From a bacterium (GTDB taxonomy: Bacteria; Vulcanimicrobiota; Vulcanimicrobiia; Vulcanimicrobiales; SCRA01), in the NCBI GenBank assembly GCA_004298675.1, contig SCRI01000063.1, positions 1 to 64,000 on the forward strand: a stretch of DNA of 64,000 nucleotides. The letters are read 5' to 3'. Every line of letters starts with the position of its first letter. The stretch's first letter is position 1. A program made the translations under genes and the position numbers. This document shows positions 26,539 to 35,616 of the stretch, one piece after another. The notes beneath the pieces were generated by a model. That model made no database searches, was not told where the DNA came from, and was given only the letters and a program-made list of their open reading frames with translations.

Positions 26539-27979
26539 AGCCCACCCCCACCGCGACGTTACGGAAGCGTGCGGGTGCGGCACACTGCGAGGTGCGCCCC
26601 GTCTGCATCGGTTCGCCTTTACCGCAATTGGGCGTCCCCCACGCTTGCCAGGACGCGGCATCGGCGACGGCGTCGCAGGAGTTCCAGAAACGCGGCGTCA
26701 TGCCACCATAGGTGGGATTCTTCACCATGCGCGTGCGCTTGCCGTTCACGATCTCCCAACCGATCTGGCAGCCAAACTGAAAGTTCAAGCGGCGGTCGTC
26801 GATCGACCAGGAGCGGTTCGACTCCATGTAGATGCCGTGCTCGATGCCGTCGAAGAGCTGCTCGAAAGGCGTCTGCCCGGGCAGCAGATTGAGGTTGCAC
26901 ATGCGGATCATCGGGACGTGCATCCAGGACTCCGCACGCACGCAGGCGTTGGTGGCGCGCCCGAGGCGGCGCGCGGTGTCGCGCGACATCAGGTAGCCGC
27001 GCAGGATACCCTCGCGGATGATGTCGGAGCGCACGCTCTTGGCGCCCTCGTCGTCGTAGCCACACGTGGCAAAGCCCAGCGGCAGCGTGTTGTCGACCAC
27101 GATGGTGACCAGCGGCGAACCGTACTGCAGGCGATCCAGTTGATCGATTTCGAGGAACGAGGTGCCGGAGAAGTTCGCCTCCCAGCCCATGACGCGATCG
27201 AGCTCGGCGGGGTGGCCGCAGGACTCGTGGATCTGCAGCGATACCTGCGAGCCTCCTAACACCACGTCCATCGTTCCGGAGGGGCACTGCGGAGCGGAGA
27301 GCAGGGCCACCGCCTCTTCTCCGATGCGCTGCGCGTTCTCGCGCAGCGCGGCCTTGCGGATGATCTCGTAGCCGCCGCCTTGGTAGAGGCCGACGTCACC
27401 GGGCCAGGTGCGGTCCTGGGCGTCGCCGCCGTCGACGGCCAGCGCCTCGATCCCGCTGCCGCTCTGCGCGATCTCCTGCGCGATCCGGCTGCCGATGCTG
27501 GAGTAGAACTCCGACTCCTTGCGCCACAGGTCCATCCAGGCGCGCCCCACGCGGATCTGCGGCGTGACGTGGAGCAGCTGCTCCGCGCCCAGCAGCAGAT
27601 CCACGCGCTCCGAGAGCGGCACACGGTGGGGATCCTCCTCCATCGGCGTGGCGTAGGTGCCGGCGTGGACGTCGGTGGGTGCCTCGCCGAAGCGCTCCCG
27701 TGCGATGGCCGCACCGGCTTTGGCGATCTCTACCGCGCGTGCCGCGGTCTCGTCGATGCCGCGGTCGGAGGTGTCCGGCGAGGCCGCGAAACCCCACGCG
27801 CCGTCATAGAAGGCGCGGATGCCGTAGCCGATGCTCTCCTGATCGGAGAGCGTGGCCACGCGCCCGTTGCGGACCTCGATATTCTCGCTGCGGTCGCGCT
27901 CGAAGCGCACGTCCGCGTACTGTGCGCCGCGTGCCGCGGCCGTGTCGAGCGCGCGTTGCGCCGCCGGCTCGTACGTCAA
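26528..27979 (-). CDS. tldD: TldD family metalloprotease-like protein
   Basis: IHESCGHPAELDRVMGWEANFSGTSFLE (HExxxH), FEQLFDGIEHGIYMESNRSWSIDDRRLNFQFGCQIGWEI; TTG start inferred. Confidence 0.87.
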   Translation of the reverse strand: MTYEPAAQRALDTAAARGAQYADVRFERDRSENIEVRNGRVATLSDQESIGYGIRAFYDGAWGFAASPDTSDRGIDETAARAVEIAKAGAAIARERFGEAPTDVHAGTYATPMEEDPHRVPLSERVDLLLGAEQLLHVTPQIRVGRAWMDLWRKESEFYSSIGSRIAQEIAQSGSGIEALAVDGGDAQDRTWPGDVGLYQGGGYEIIRKAALRENAQRIGEEAVALLSAPQCPSGTMDVVLGGSQVSLQIHESCGHPAELDRVMGWEANFSGTSFLEIDQLDRLQYGSPLVTIVVDNTLPLGFATCGYDDEGAKSVRSDIIREGILRGYLMSRDTARRLGRATNACVRAESWMHVPMIRMCNLNLLPGQTPFEQLFDGIEHGIYMESNRSWSIDDRRLNFQFGCQIGWEIVNGKRTRMVKNPTYGGMTPRFWNSCDAVADAASWQAWGTPNCGKGEPMQTGRTSQCAAPARFRNVAVGVGYAG

Positions 27980-28034
27980 CCCTACATGCCTCCATCGTGC
28001 CCGGCCGATAGGGACGGGCCGCACGCTGCCTTCG

Positions 28035-29864
28035 CTAACGCGTTTGAGGCGGCCTGGTGACGAGCGGTGTGGGCGTGACGAGCCCAGGAAACGCCAACGC
28101 GGGGTCGCGCAGGCGCACGCTGCCCGCGCCGCTGTCTTCGCGCGCGACGAGATAGACGTCCTCGATCATCAGCGGTACGGGTGCATCTTGCGGCAGTGCG
28201 GCCTCCACGCGCCGCCAGCCGTTCCAGTCGACCGCGCGCGCCAGCGTGAGCGCGTAGTGCCGGCCGTGGGCGTCGGCGATGCGTAAGCGCAGCCATTCGC
28301 CCCCGCCATCGCCATCGACGTCGAGCGAGAACGCGATGGGGTGGCCGCCCAGCACGAGTGCGGTACGGGCGTAGGCTGCACGCTCTCTTTGCGTGAAGTC
28401 GTAACGCAGCGCCAGGCAGCCGCAACCGGCATCCACGCCGAGTGCGCCCGCGCCGGCCGGGTAGCTGACGAAGCGGAACCACGCGGGCTGCCACGGCAGC
28501 GCCACGCGATGCCTCCCCGTGCCGAGCGCCAGGCTCGCGCGCGCTCCGCCGGCCACGGCCGTGATCACGGCGTCCGCGGGCGCAGCCGGCGCGAGATAGG
28601 TGTCGCCTTCCATGCGCCCACCCCCGCTGACGCTCCAACGCACCGCGCCTTGCACTGCGAGCGGGTGCCCCGCGGCATCGTAGGCGGCGGCCTGCAGGTG
28701 CAGGCTCTCTCCGGGCGTGGGGCTCACGGTAGGGGCGAGTATCTCCAAGCGCGCCACTTGGGCCGTCACCTCGATTGGGACCTGTGCGCTCAGGCTGCCG
28801 GAGCGTATCTCTAGCGTTGCGTTGCCGGCGGCGGACGGGGCGATCAGAGCGCGCGTGCCTTGGACTTGCCCGAGCGAGGCGGGGAGTTGGAGCGTGACGG
28901 GCCCGGGCGGAGCCGCCGGATGATCGCCGGCATCGACGGCGCCGATGCGCAGCGCGATCTCCGCGCCGGGGACGGTCCGGATGGAGCGCGGATCCACCAC
29001 CAAGCGCGCGGGTGGCCCAGCCGGCGCGCTGCTGAGAATCTCGAGCGCGTCGGCCACCGGGCGCTCGCGTCCGTCGGAGGGGTGGTTGAGGAGAGCGGTG
29101 CCGGCCTCGCCCAGCGGCCGGGCCACGATGGTCGCGCTTCCGCCGGAGTCGAGACCCATTGCCTCACGTGCCCCGAGCCCCTGGAAGAGCGCGGCGAACT
29201 CGCCACGCGTCAAGCCGATCGAGTAGCCGGGCTGATGGCCATCTGCCTCCACCAGCAGTAGTGAATCCGGCGGAGCGATCCCCACTCCGGCGACGGGGAA
29301 GCGCGCGCGGGCAGTGCCGTTCGCCGGTGCGGTGGGGTCGTCGGCGGGTTCGCCGTCGCGTAACAGCAGTGGGCCTCCGCCGACGGCTTGCACCACCGGC
29401 ACGCCGTCGATGGTGACGTCCGGACCCGTGGTGGGATCGGGCTCCAGCGCCGGCGTTCCGATGACGGCCGAGCCGGTGTCCTGTATGCCGACGGCGGGGC
29501 GTCCATACCCCGGCGGATGGAGCAGCGCGCCGTCCTGCTCCAATACGTTCGTGGGTTGGTTGCTGCGATCGATGTCGAAGAAGTCGCCGTTGATGGCTGC
29601 CACTGCGCCCGTTCGCAGCGCCATCGCGCGGACCGTCTCCGCGTGCCCCTGGTCGAGTTGCTGCGCGCGTGCCGTGCGCACGCTGACCTCCGGATTGGAG
29701 AGATCGGCGACGATGACGTGTATCACCAGTGGGCCGTCGGCCGTGCGCAGGTCGTACTCGGCTCGCTCCACGCCGGGCGCAACTTCGTCTTCCACGCGTT
29801 GCTGTGCGATCACCGCGGGGAAGGGAGGCGGCGCAGTCAACCGGGCCGGCAGTGCGGCAATCAC
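28035..29864 (-). CDS. Phosphodiester glycosidase (NAGPA/DUF2233-like) domain protein with additional beta-rich domains
   Basis: GAVAAINGDFFDID...VVQAVGGGPLLLRDG...GLGAREAMGLDSGGSATIVARPLG; GTGA overlap with upstream gene. Confidence 0.8.
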   Translation of the reverse strand: MIAALPARLTAPPPFPAVIAQQRVEDEVAPGVERAEYDLRTADGPLVIHVIVADLSNPEVSVRTARAQQLDQGHAETVRAMALRTGAVAAINGDFFDIDRSNQPTNVLEQDGALLHPPGYGRPAVGIQDTGSAVIGTPALEPDPTTGPDVTIDGVPVVQAVGGGPLLLRDGEPADDPTAPANGTARARFPVAGVGIAPPDSLLLVEADGHQPGYSIGLTRGEFAALFQGLGAREAMGLDSGGSATIVARPLGEAGTALLNHPSDGRERPVADALEILSSAPAGPPARLVVDPRSIRTVPGAEIALRIGAVDAGDHPAAPPGPVTLQLPASLGQVQGTRALIAPSAAGNATLEIRSGSLSAQVPIEVTAQVARLEILAPTVSPTPGESLHLQAAAYDAAGHPLAVQGAVRWSVSGGGRMEGDTYLAPAAPADAVITAVAGGARASLALGTGRHRVALPWQPAWFRFVSYPAGAGALGVDAGCGCLALRYDFTQRERAAYARTALVLGGHPIAFSLDVDGDGGGEWLRLRIADAHGRHYALTLARAVDWNGWRRVEAALPQDAPVPLMIEDVYLVAREDSGAGSVRLRDPALAFPGLVTPTPLVTRPPQTR

Positions 29865-31075
29865 GGCAACACCACGCGCAAGGGATAGGCCGTCGTGGTC
29901 ATGCGTGCCGTCTCGCGCAGCGTGCGTAGATCGTAGACGGCGACGCGGTTCTCGCGCGGGCAGGGTACGAAGAGGCGCTGGTTGGCGAAATCGATGCTGG
30001 GCAGCCACGGTAGCTCACAGGGATGTAACGCCGGGTGTACCGTGTGCAGTTCCTCGTCGAGCACCAGCACGGTACCGAGCTCCTCCGTCACGAAGACGCG
30101 GCGGCGCGCGGGGTCGACGGCAACGCCGAGCGCGAGGCCGGCAGCGTGCCGCACGGCGCGCGTGTGCCAACGGTGGATATCGACGGCAACCACGCCGCCC
30201 GCCGGCGACGGCCGCATCGCCGTGATGGCGTTGAGCGCCACGAAAGCCAAGCCGCGCGCGGCGTCGACGGCGACGCCGAACGGGCGCGGGCCGACGTGCA
30301 GGGTGCGCGTGACGCGCGCGGTGCGTGCGTCGACTTCCATCAGCGTTCCCGCGTTCGTCGCGGTCACCAGGATCGAGCCGGCGGTGTCACCGCTGAGCGC
30401 GAGACCCTCCGGCGTCTCGCCCACGCTCAGCCGGTGCGGTGCGGCGCTGGGATCGTCGCCGTAGAGCGTCAGCGCCCCGTCGCCGGAGGGCGGCAGGTCG
30501 CGGCTGGCTTGCGCCACGACGTGCGCCGCAGGATCGGCCAGCAACGCCGCCGTGTCGGGTGCATGGCGGAGCGCGGTGAGGCCGGCGGCGGGGTCGTAGC
30601 GCGTTGCGCTGGTGCCCGCCGCCGCCGCCCAGAGCAGCTTGCCGCGGTCGTAGATCGCATCCGCGGGCGAATCCGCCGTGACGAACGTACCCAGCGGCGT
30701 GAGCGACTTGCGGGTGTACAGCGTGATGCCGCAGTCGGCGTCCACGGTGGCGAGCGTGCCGTTCAATGCGGGCGCGGGCAGCAGCGTCACGCTGCGCGCG
30801 CTCGCGCTGCCGCCGCGCGTGGCGACGATCAGCGTCTCGCCCGCCGCCGGCAGTTGCGCGGGCACGGAGAGATCCGCACCGGCTATGCGCCCGGGCCCCA
30901 ACAACGCTACCGTGGCGCCGCGCGGCAATTGCAGCGGCATGCGGCTGCCGGCGAAGACGCGTTGCGCGCAGGGGTGCGCGCTCGGGCCCGGCGGCGGCGC
31001 CGGCGTGGCTGGGAGGCTCCCCGCGCCGAGCGCGACGTAGAGCGCGGTGAGTAGCGTGATCCCGATCTGCATCAC
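29861..31075 (-). CDS. Secreted beta-propeller-like (YncE-type) hypothetical protein
   Basis: Signal peptide; repeated propeller-like segments (GLALSGDTAGSILVTATNAGTLMEVDARTARVTRTLHVGPRPFGVAVDAARGLAFVALN). Confidence 0.65.
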   Translation of the reverse strand: MMQIGITLLTALYVALGAGSLPATPAPPPGPSAHPCAQRVFAGSRMPLQLPRGATVALLGPGRIAGADLSVPAQLPAAGETLIVATRGGSASARSVTLLPAPALNGTLATVDADCGITLYTRKSLTPLGTFVTADSPADAIYDRGKLLWAAAAGTSATRYDPAAGLTALRHAPDTAALLADPAAHVVAQASRDLPPSGDGALTLYGDDPSAAPHRLSVGETPEGLALSGDTAGSILVTATNAGTLMEVDARTARVTRTLHVGPRPFGVAVDAARGLAFVALNAITAMRPSPAGGVVAVDIHRWHTRAVRHAAGLALGVAVDPARRRVFVTEELGTVLVLDEELHTVHPALHPCELPWLPSIDFANQRLFVPCPRENRVAVYDLRTLRETARMTTTAYPLRVVLP

Positions 31076-31138
31076 TCGCGAAGTATGATCGCGCCGGGGC
31101 AGGCCGATACCTGTCGCGCTGCCAATGTTTCGAGCGCG

Positions 31139-31672
31139 ATGAAGCGCTTCACGATCGTTGCCTTAGCATTGCTGTGTGCCTTCACGGAGCTGCCCGCGCA
31201 AGCGAAGCAGCCGGCCCAGCAGGCCGACCCGCCGCGCCTGGCACCAGCCGACGAATACTTCGGACGCCTGAAGATGTCGCCCATCGGTATCGGCAACCAG
31301 ATTCACGATCTCGGCTTATTGCTGAAATACAATCCAGCCGGCTACGCCGGCCAGTTGGGGCGCGCGCGCATGACCGAGGACGCGCTGATGGATTGGCGCG
31401 CGCGCTACCCCAGCGATACGTGGCTGGCCAAAGATGCGTACTTGATGGCGCGCGTCGACGCGATGTTCTACGACCACGAGTCGCACTCACGCGCGTGGAG
31501 TCTTATGACGTGGGTGGCACAGCGTTTCCCGCATACGCCGTTCGGCGCCAACGCCAAGGGTGAGGTACGTCATGGGCACATCGTGCCGCTGTACGCAATG
31601 CCTGCCACCCCGCCGACGCCGACGCCCACGCCCACGCAGACTCCCACTCCCGCCGCCTCTCCAGCTCCATAG
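31139..31672 (+). CDS. Secreted hypothetical protein with Pro/Thr-rich tail
   Basis: Signal peptide MKRFTIVALALLCAFTELPAQA; tail PTPTPTPTQTPTPAASPAP. Confidence 0.6.
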   Translation: MKRFTIVALALLCAFTELPAQAKQPAQQADPPRLAPADEYFGRLKMSPIGIGNQIHDLGLLLKYNPAGYAGQLGRARMTEDALMDWRARYPSDTWLAKDAYLMARVDAMFYDHESHSRAWSLMTWVAQRFPHTPFGANAKGEVRHGHIVPLYAMPATPPTPTPTPTQTPTPAASPAP

Positions 31673-31703
31673 ACACCGCAGACACGAGCGGCCAACAAAA
31701 ACG

Positions 31704-31736
31704 AGAGCCCGGGAGCAAGCGCTCCCGGGCTCTTTA
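31704..31736. terminator. Bidirectional terminator between convergent genes
   Basis: AGAGCCCGGGAGC-AAGC-GCTCCCGGGCTCT, 13-bp perfect stem, with CAAAAACG on the left (T-tract on minus strand) and TTT on the right. Confidence 0.85.
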
Positions 31737-31754
31737 GTCGTGGGTTGATGCGAG

Positions 31755-33158
31755 TTAGAACCGCACGCCCAGACCGACGTATGCACCGTTGTGCGAGAAG
31801 TCGCCCGGAGCGTTCGTCTTGTTGGTTCCGCGGTCACCCAGGAACCCGAAGTCCAGGAAGACCGGGCTGCTGCCGAAGTTGTAGGTGCCGCCGATCTGGT
31901 AGGTGACCACGTGGTACCCCAGTGTCAGCGAGCTCCCCGCGTTCGGGTCGGGGCATGCCGGCGTTCCGGGGGTTGCACCCGCCGGGCAGCCCGGCACGGT
32001 GAAGTTCCCCTTCACGTCGGGGTAGTAGTAGACGCTGCCGTAGACCGAGAACGGCATGTTCAGATCGGGCAGTTTCTCGGCGCCGAAGCCGAAGCCGTTC
32101 TGACGCGGGTAACCGTAGTTGGTCGTCCGGTTCATCCAGCCCACGGCCACGTAGATGCGCGGGTCGGCAACCTTCAGGCCGAGACGGCCCTCAACGTCGT
32201 AGTCGCGTGCCGTGAACGCCGGTACGAACGTCTGTCCGTAGCCGCCGATCACCGTGACGCAGCCTTGTTCGCCGGGACTCGGGCACAGCACCGGCGTGGC
32301 GCTGTTCTGGTGGTGGTCGTAGGCATACTGCCGGAAGTCACCGGCCACCATCCAGGGGAGCCCAAAGGCCGGGAACTCGGCGGCGCCGCGGACGGCGTAC
32401 GAGCCCTTACTGTCGCTGTTGCCTGGAGCGAACTCGTTGTAGGTCTTGCCGCCGAAGATGTAATCGGCTGCGACGTAGTGCTCGAACGGGTTGACTGCGG
32501 CGGGAGCCGGAGTCGGCGTTGGAGCCAGCGTTGGAGCCGGAGTCGGCGGCGGCAGCGGCGCCGGAGCTTCCGTCGGTGCCGCAGTTGGTACCGGCGTCGG
32601 CACGACTGGAATGTAGCGCACCACCACGAGGTGGCGGCTCTGCTCCCACTGCACGTAGGCGCCCATGCCCTCGGAGATCACGCGGACCGGAACGAGGATG
32701 TCGCCGTGATACTGAATGGGGGCAACGTCTAGCGGGCGCTGCTCACCGTTGATGACGACGACGGGCTTGCCCACCGTGACCTTGACCTCTGAGCCGGGTT
32801 TACTGACCGTCACCGTTTTGCTGCCGGCGTCATAGGAGACGGTGGCGCCCATTTGCTCGAACATCGAGCGTAGGGGCACCAAGATCGTATGTCCCCGCAC
32901 GAGTGCTGAGAGCACGCGGCCACTCTTCAAGACGTCCGGTCTAGTGTAGACGTGATGGTCATTGTACAAGATTGGAATCGCGCCCGTAGGTGGGCTGCCG
33001 AATTCCATAGGCGGCGCGGCCATGGTGCCCTGCGCGACCACCGAGTGCTCCTGCGTTCCCTGCGTTGGCGCGCTTTGCACGGGTGCTGCCGAGGCCGCCG
33101 CCGATCCCAGCCCGCCCGCGAGGAGCGCGGCGAGGATCGCAGTGCTTAGATGTTTCAC
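31755..33158 (-). CDS. Copper-amine-oxidase N-terminal (stalk) domain fused via Pro-rich linker to a probable C-terminal outer-membrane beta-barrel
   Basis: Signal peptide; LVPLRSMFEQMGATVSYDAGSKTVTVSK...DILVPVRVISEGMGAYVQWEQ; PTPVPTAAPTEAPAPLPPPTP linker; beta-rich C-terminus ending in ...GAYVGLGVRF (terminal Phe). Confidence 0.75.
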   Translation of the reverse strand: MKHLSTAILAALLAGGLGSAAASAAPVQSAPTQGTQEHSVVAQGTMAAPPMEFGSPPTGAIPILYNDHHVYTRPDVLKSGRVLSALVRGHTILVPLRSMFEQMGATVSYDAGSKTVTVSKPGSEVKVTVGKPVVVINGEQRPLDVAPIQYHGDILVPVRVISEGMGAYVQWEQSRHLVVVRYIPVVPTPVPTAAPTEAPAPLPPPTPAPTLAPTPTPAPAAVNPFEHYVAADYIFGGKTYNEFAPGNSDSKGSYAVRGAAEFPAFGLPWMVAGDFRQYAYDHHQNSATPVLCPSPGEQGCVTVIGGYGQTFVPAFTARDYDVEGRLGLKVADPRIYVAVGWMNRTTNYGYPRQNGFGFGAEKLPDLNMPFSVYGSVYYYPDVKGNFTVPGCPAGATPGTPACPDPNAGSSLTLGYHVVTYQIGGTYNFGSSPVFLDFGFLGDRGTNKTNAPGDFSHNGAYVGLGVRF

Positions 33159-33193
33159 GAAGTAACCTCCCTAATGGAAATCCAACGGATAGG

Positions 33194-33259
33194 CTGGTCC
33201 ACGATTGGGACCTAGCCGCCGCTCGCTCGCCCATCGACCTCCAGCGGACGAGTAGCGGC
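33194..33259 (-). ncRNA. Structured 5' leader (two consecutive hairpins) upstream of the stalk/barrel gene
   Basis: Hairpin A 33218..33259 (GCCGCT..CTCGTCC / GGGCGAG..AGCGGC on minus strand); hairpin B 33194..33215 (GGTCC-CAATCGT-GGACC). Confidence 0.4.
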
Positions 33260-33341
33260 CCTACCTTGCACTCCTTCGTTCTTCCCCGTGACAGTGCCGA
33301 ACTAATCACGGGCGAGCGAGTGGGTGCCGTCTTCGTGGAGA

Positions 33342-35111
33342 TTACGTAGCGGGGCTGGGAAAAGTTCCGTTCTCGTGCACGTGGTAGGCGGCTAGCAGCG
33401 CATCTTCGTCCTCTGGAGCATCGAGCGCGACTTCCATGGCGACGATCGTGCCCCACGCTCCCGTCGCCAGGTCGATGTGATCGAGAAACTCCAGCAGAAA
33501 CGTGAATCCGTAGCCGAGCGAGGGCTTCGAGGAAAAGCCGCGCATGAGCGTGGCTTTAGGTAGCTGCGTGAACGGAATGCCGGGGCCGGAGTCCCGCGCG
33601 CAGACGACGAGGCGCACTCCGTCGCTGCGCAGATCGACGGCACCGTGGCCGGCATGCTTGAGTACGTTGGTGGCCGTCTCGCTGACGCATAGCACGAGAT
33701 CATGCACACGCGCCGGCCCCAGGCCACAGCCAAGCGCGGTGCGTTCGGTCGCCACGCGGGCCGCGCGTACGTCTCGCGGTGTGCGCACGGTCACGTCGGC
33801 GAGGATCTGTAGGGCCGCGAGCCGGCGCTCGAGCTCTTCACGCTCTGTGAGCTCGAGCTTGCCCCCGGTGGCTGCGGCGATGACTTCGCGGTAAATCTCC
33901 CGGCTGCGCGAACGCAGCCGTTCCTCTGCGGCCAAGCGCATGCCGAGAACGTCCGCAAGCCGCGCGGCCGTCTCGCGCAAGTGGATGCGCGCGTTGTGAC
34001 CGGGCAGAAACGGTGTTGCGCGTGTGGCGAGCAGAACCGCGAGCACGCCCCCATCCGCCTCCAGCGGCGTGAGCGAGAGCGCTCGCCAGCGTTCGGTGCC
34101 CGCCGCCAACGCCGCCTGAGCCGTGTTGCGAAAGTCCTCGATCTCCACGGCCGCGCCTGCTAGTGCCTGCTCGAAGGCTCCGCCACCTTCGCCTGAGAGC
34201 GGGATGCGCGTGGGCGCTCCGGCCGTACCGGCCAAGAGCACCAGGGTTCGTTCGCCCGGTACGGGGGCGTAGAGCGCGAGCAGGTCGAGTCCGAGCGACG
34301 CGCGCAGGTCACCGAAGAGATCGCGCGTGCTGCGCGCGAGGTCGCCCTGCGGTTCGGCGATGCTGAGTGCCGCCAGCTGCGCACGAACGCTCACGAGCTT
34401 GGCCGCCAGCACCTCCGTGCGGCGCTCCAGCCAGATCAGTGTGGCGAGGATGGCGCAGAGCGCGATGGTGGCCATGATCCCGAGTTGGGCGTGTACGTAG
34501 ACGATGGCGTAGCCGCCGCCTAAACCGCCCAATAGATCCCAATGCACGCCGGTTTCGCGCATCCAGCGCAGCAGCGCGGAAACCGGCTCGTGGTTCTCGC
34601 GCACGGCGGCGGTAAAGGAGGCGATCACGCCGTCACACAGCACGAAGACGGTGCCGAGCACGGCAAACCGCAACGGTTCGTCAACCGGTGCCCAAGGCCG
34701 CACCAGCGTGCCGAAGGCAGCGACGGCGGCCACCAGCCCCGCGATCGACATCTTGGCCGCGTTGAAGGCAGCGCGGTCGGTGCGGCTGCCGCGCGTGTAG
34801 ATCTCGAGGCCATAGCCGATGAAGACGACGGTGCTGAGCGCCAGTGGCCCCGCGCATGCGAGCAGCGCGCACAGCGCGGGCATCGTGAGGTCGAAGCGCG
34901 CGTCCGCCGTCGGCAGGCGCCGCCCCCAGATGGTGGTCCCCGGCGGGAACGCCAGTGCGCGCGAGAAGAGGAAGAAAGCGGTCAGCGTCAGGACCAGTAC
35001 GGCGTCGTCGATGCGGCCGAACCACGCGAATTCGCCCAGCCACGTCGCCGTTCCGATCAGGGCGACGGCCGCGATGGTGGGTTGAAAAAGATGATACGGC
35101 TCGCGCGCCAC
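33342..35111 (-). CDS. Membrane sensor with GAF-like region and C-terminal HATPase_c (RsbW/anti-sigma-type) domain
   Basis: N-terminal multi-TM region; C-terminal LVLCVSETATNVLKHAGHGAVDLRSDGVRLVVCARDSGPGIPFTQL...LGYGFTFLLEFLD. Confidence 0.75.
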   Translation of the reverse strand: MAREPYHLFQPTIAAVALIGTATWLGEFAWFGRIDDAVLVLTLTAFFLFSRALAFPPGTTIWGRRLPTADARFDLTMPALCALLACAGPLALSTVVFIGYGLEIYTRGSRTDRAAFNAAKMSIAGLVAAVAAFGTLVRPWAPVDEPLRFAVLGTVFVLCDGVIASFTAAVRENHEPVSALLRWMRETGVHWDLLGGLGGGYAIVYVHAQLGIMATIALCAILATLIWLERRTEVLAAKLVSVRAQLAALSIAEPQGDLARSTRDLFGDLRASLGLDLLALYAPVPGERTLVLLAGTAGAPTRIPLSGEGGGAFEQALAGAAVEIEDFRNTAQAALAAGTERWRALSLTPLEADGGVLAVLLATRATPFLPGHNARIHLRETAARLADVLGMRLAAEERLRSRSREIYREVIAAATGGKLELTEREELERRLAALQILADVTVRTPRDVRAARVATERTALGCGLGPARVHDLVLCVSETATNVLKHAGHGAVDLRSDGVRLVVCARDSGPGIPFTQLPKATLMRGFSSKPSLGYGFTFLLEFLDHIDLATGAWGTIVAMEVALDAPEDEDALLAAYHVHENGTFPSPAT

Positions 35112-35121
35112 GGCAGCCGGG

Positions 35122-35520
35122 TTACGTCGCTTGCTTCTCCGCCACGCGCTCGAGGAAAGCGGTACGGTCGACGATCACGCGCTCGTGCATCCCTTCGGCG
35201 ATCTTCTCGCGTTCGTCGAACGCGGTCACGGCGAAGGTCACGCGCCGCCCTTCGATCGTGACGATCTCCGCTTCGGCGCGAACGATCATGCCGACGGGCG
35301 TCGCCGCGAGATGCTGCACGTCGACTGAGGCTCCGACTGTCACCTGTCCTGCTTCCAGGCATGGTGAGATGCACTGACCCGCGGCTTGCTCGAACATCTG
35401 GATGAGCATCGGTGTCGACAGGACCTCGACTCCGGGGTTTCCGGCCTGCGCGGCGGTCATCCACTCCTCGACGCGCTGCTGCGACTGGTACGACCGTCCC
35501 GTCTTCAATGGCTGGGGCAT
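35122..35520 (-). CDS. Thioesterase (FlK/hotdog-type)
   Basis: 133 aa: STPMLIQMFEQAAGQCISPCLEAGQVTVGASVDVQHLAATPVGMIVRAEAEI...FDEREKIAEGMHERVIVD. Confidence 0.85.
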   Translation of the reverse strand: MPQPLKTGRSYQSQQRVEEWMTAAQAGNPGVEVLSTPMLIQMFEQAAGQCISPCLEAGQVTVGASVDVQHLAATPVGMIVRAEAEIVTIEGRRVTFAVTAFDEREKIAEGMHERVIVDRTAFLERVAEKQAT

Positions 35521-35616
35521 AGGGAGGGAGCGTTGGACACCCGCGCCGCCAAGGCCTTCGCATGAGAAATCGGTGCGGGCGAAACCCCGCTGCCCAGCGT
35601 GTGGTAGAAGGGCCTG

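Noticed and set aside
33159-33341. Known riboswitch class (c-di-GMP, cobalamin, TPP, c-di-AMP) in the leader
   Set aside because: Hairpins are present but consensus cores of these classes were not recognised; kept only as an unclassified structured leader.
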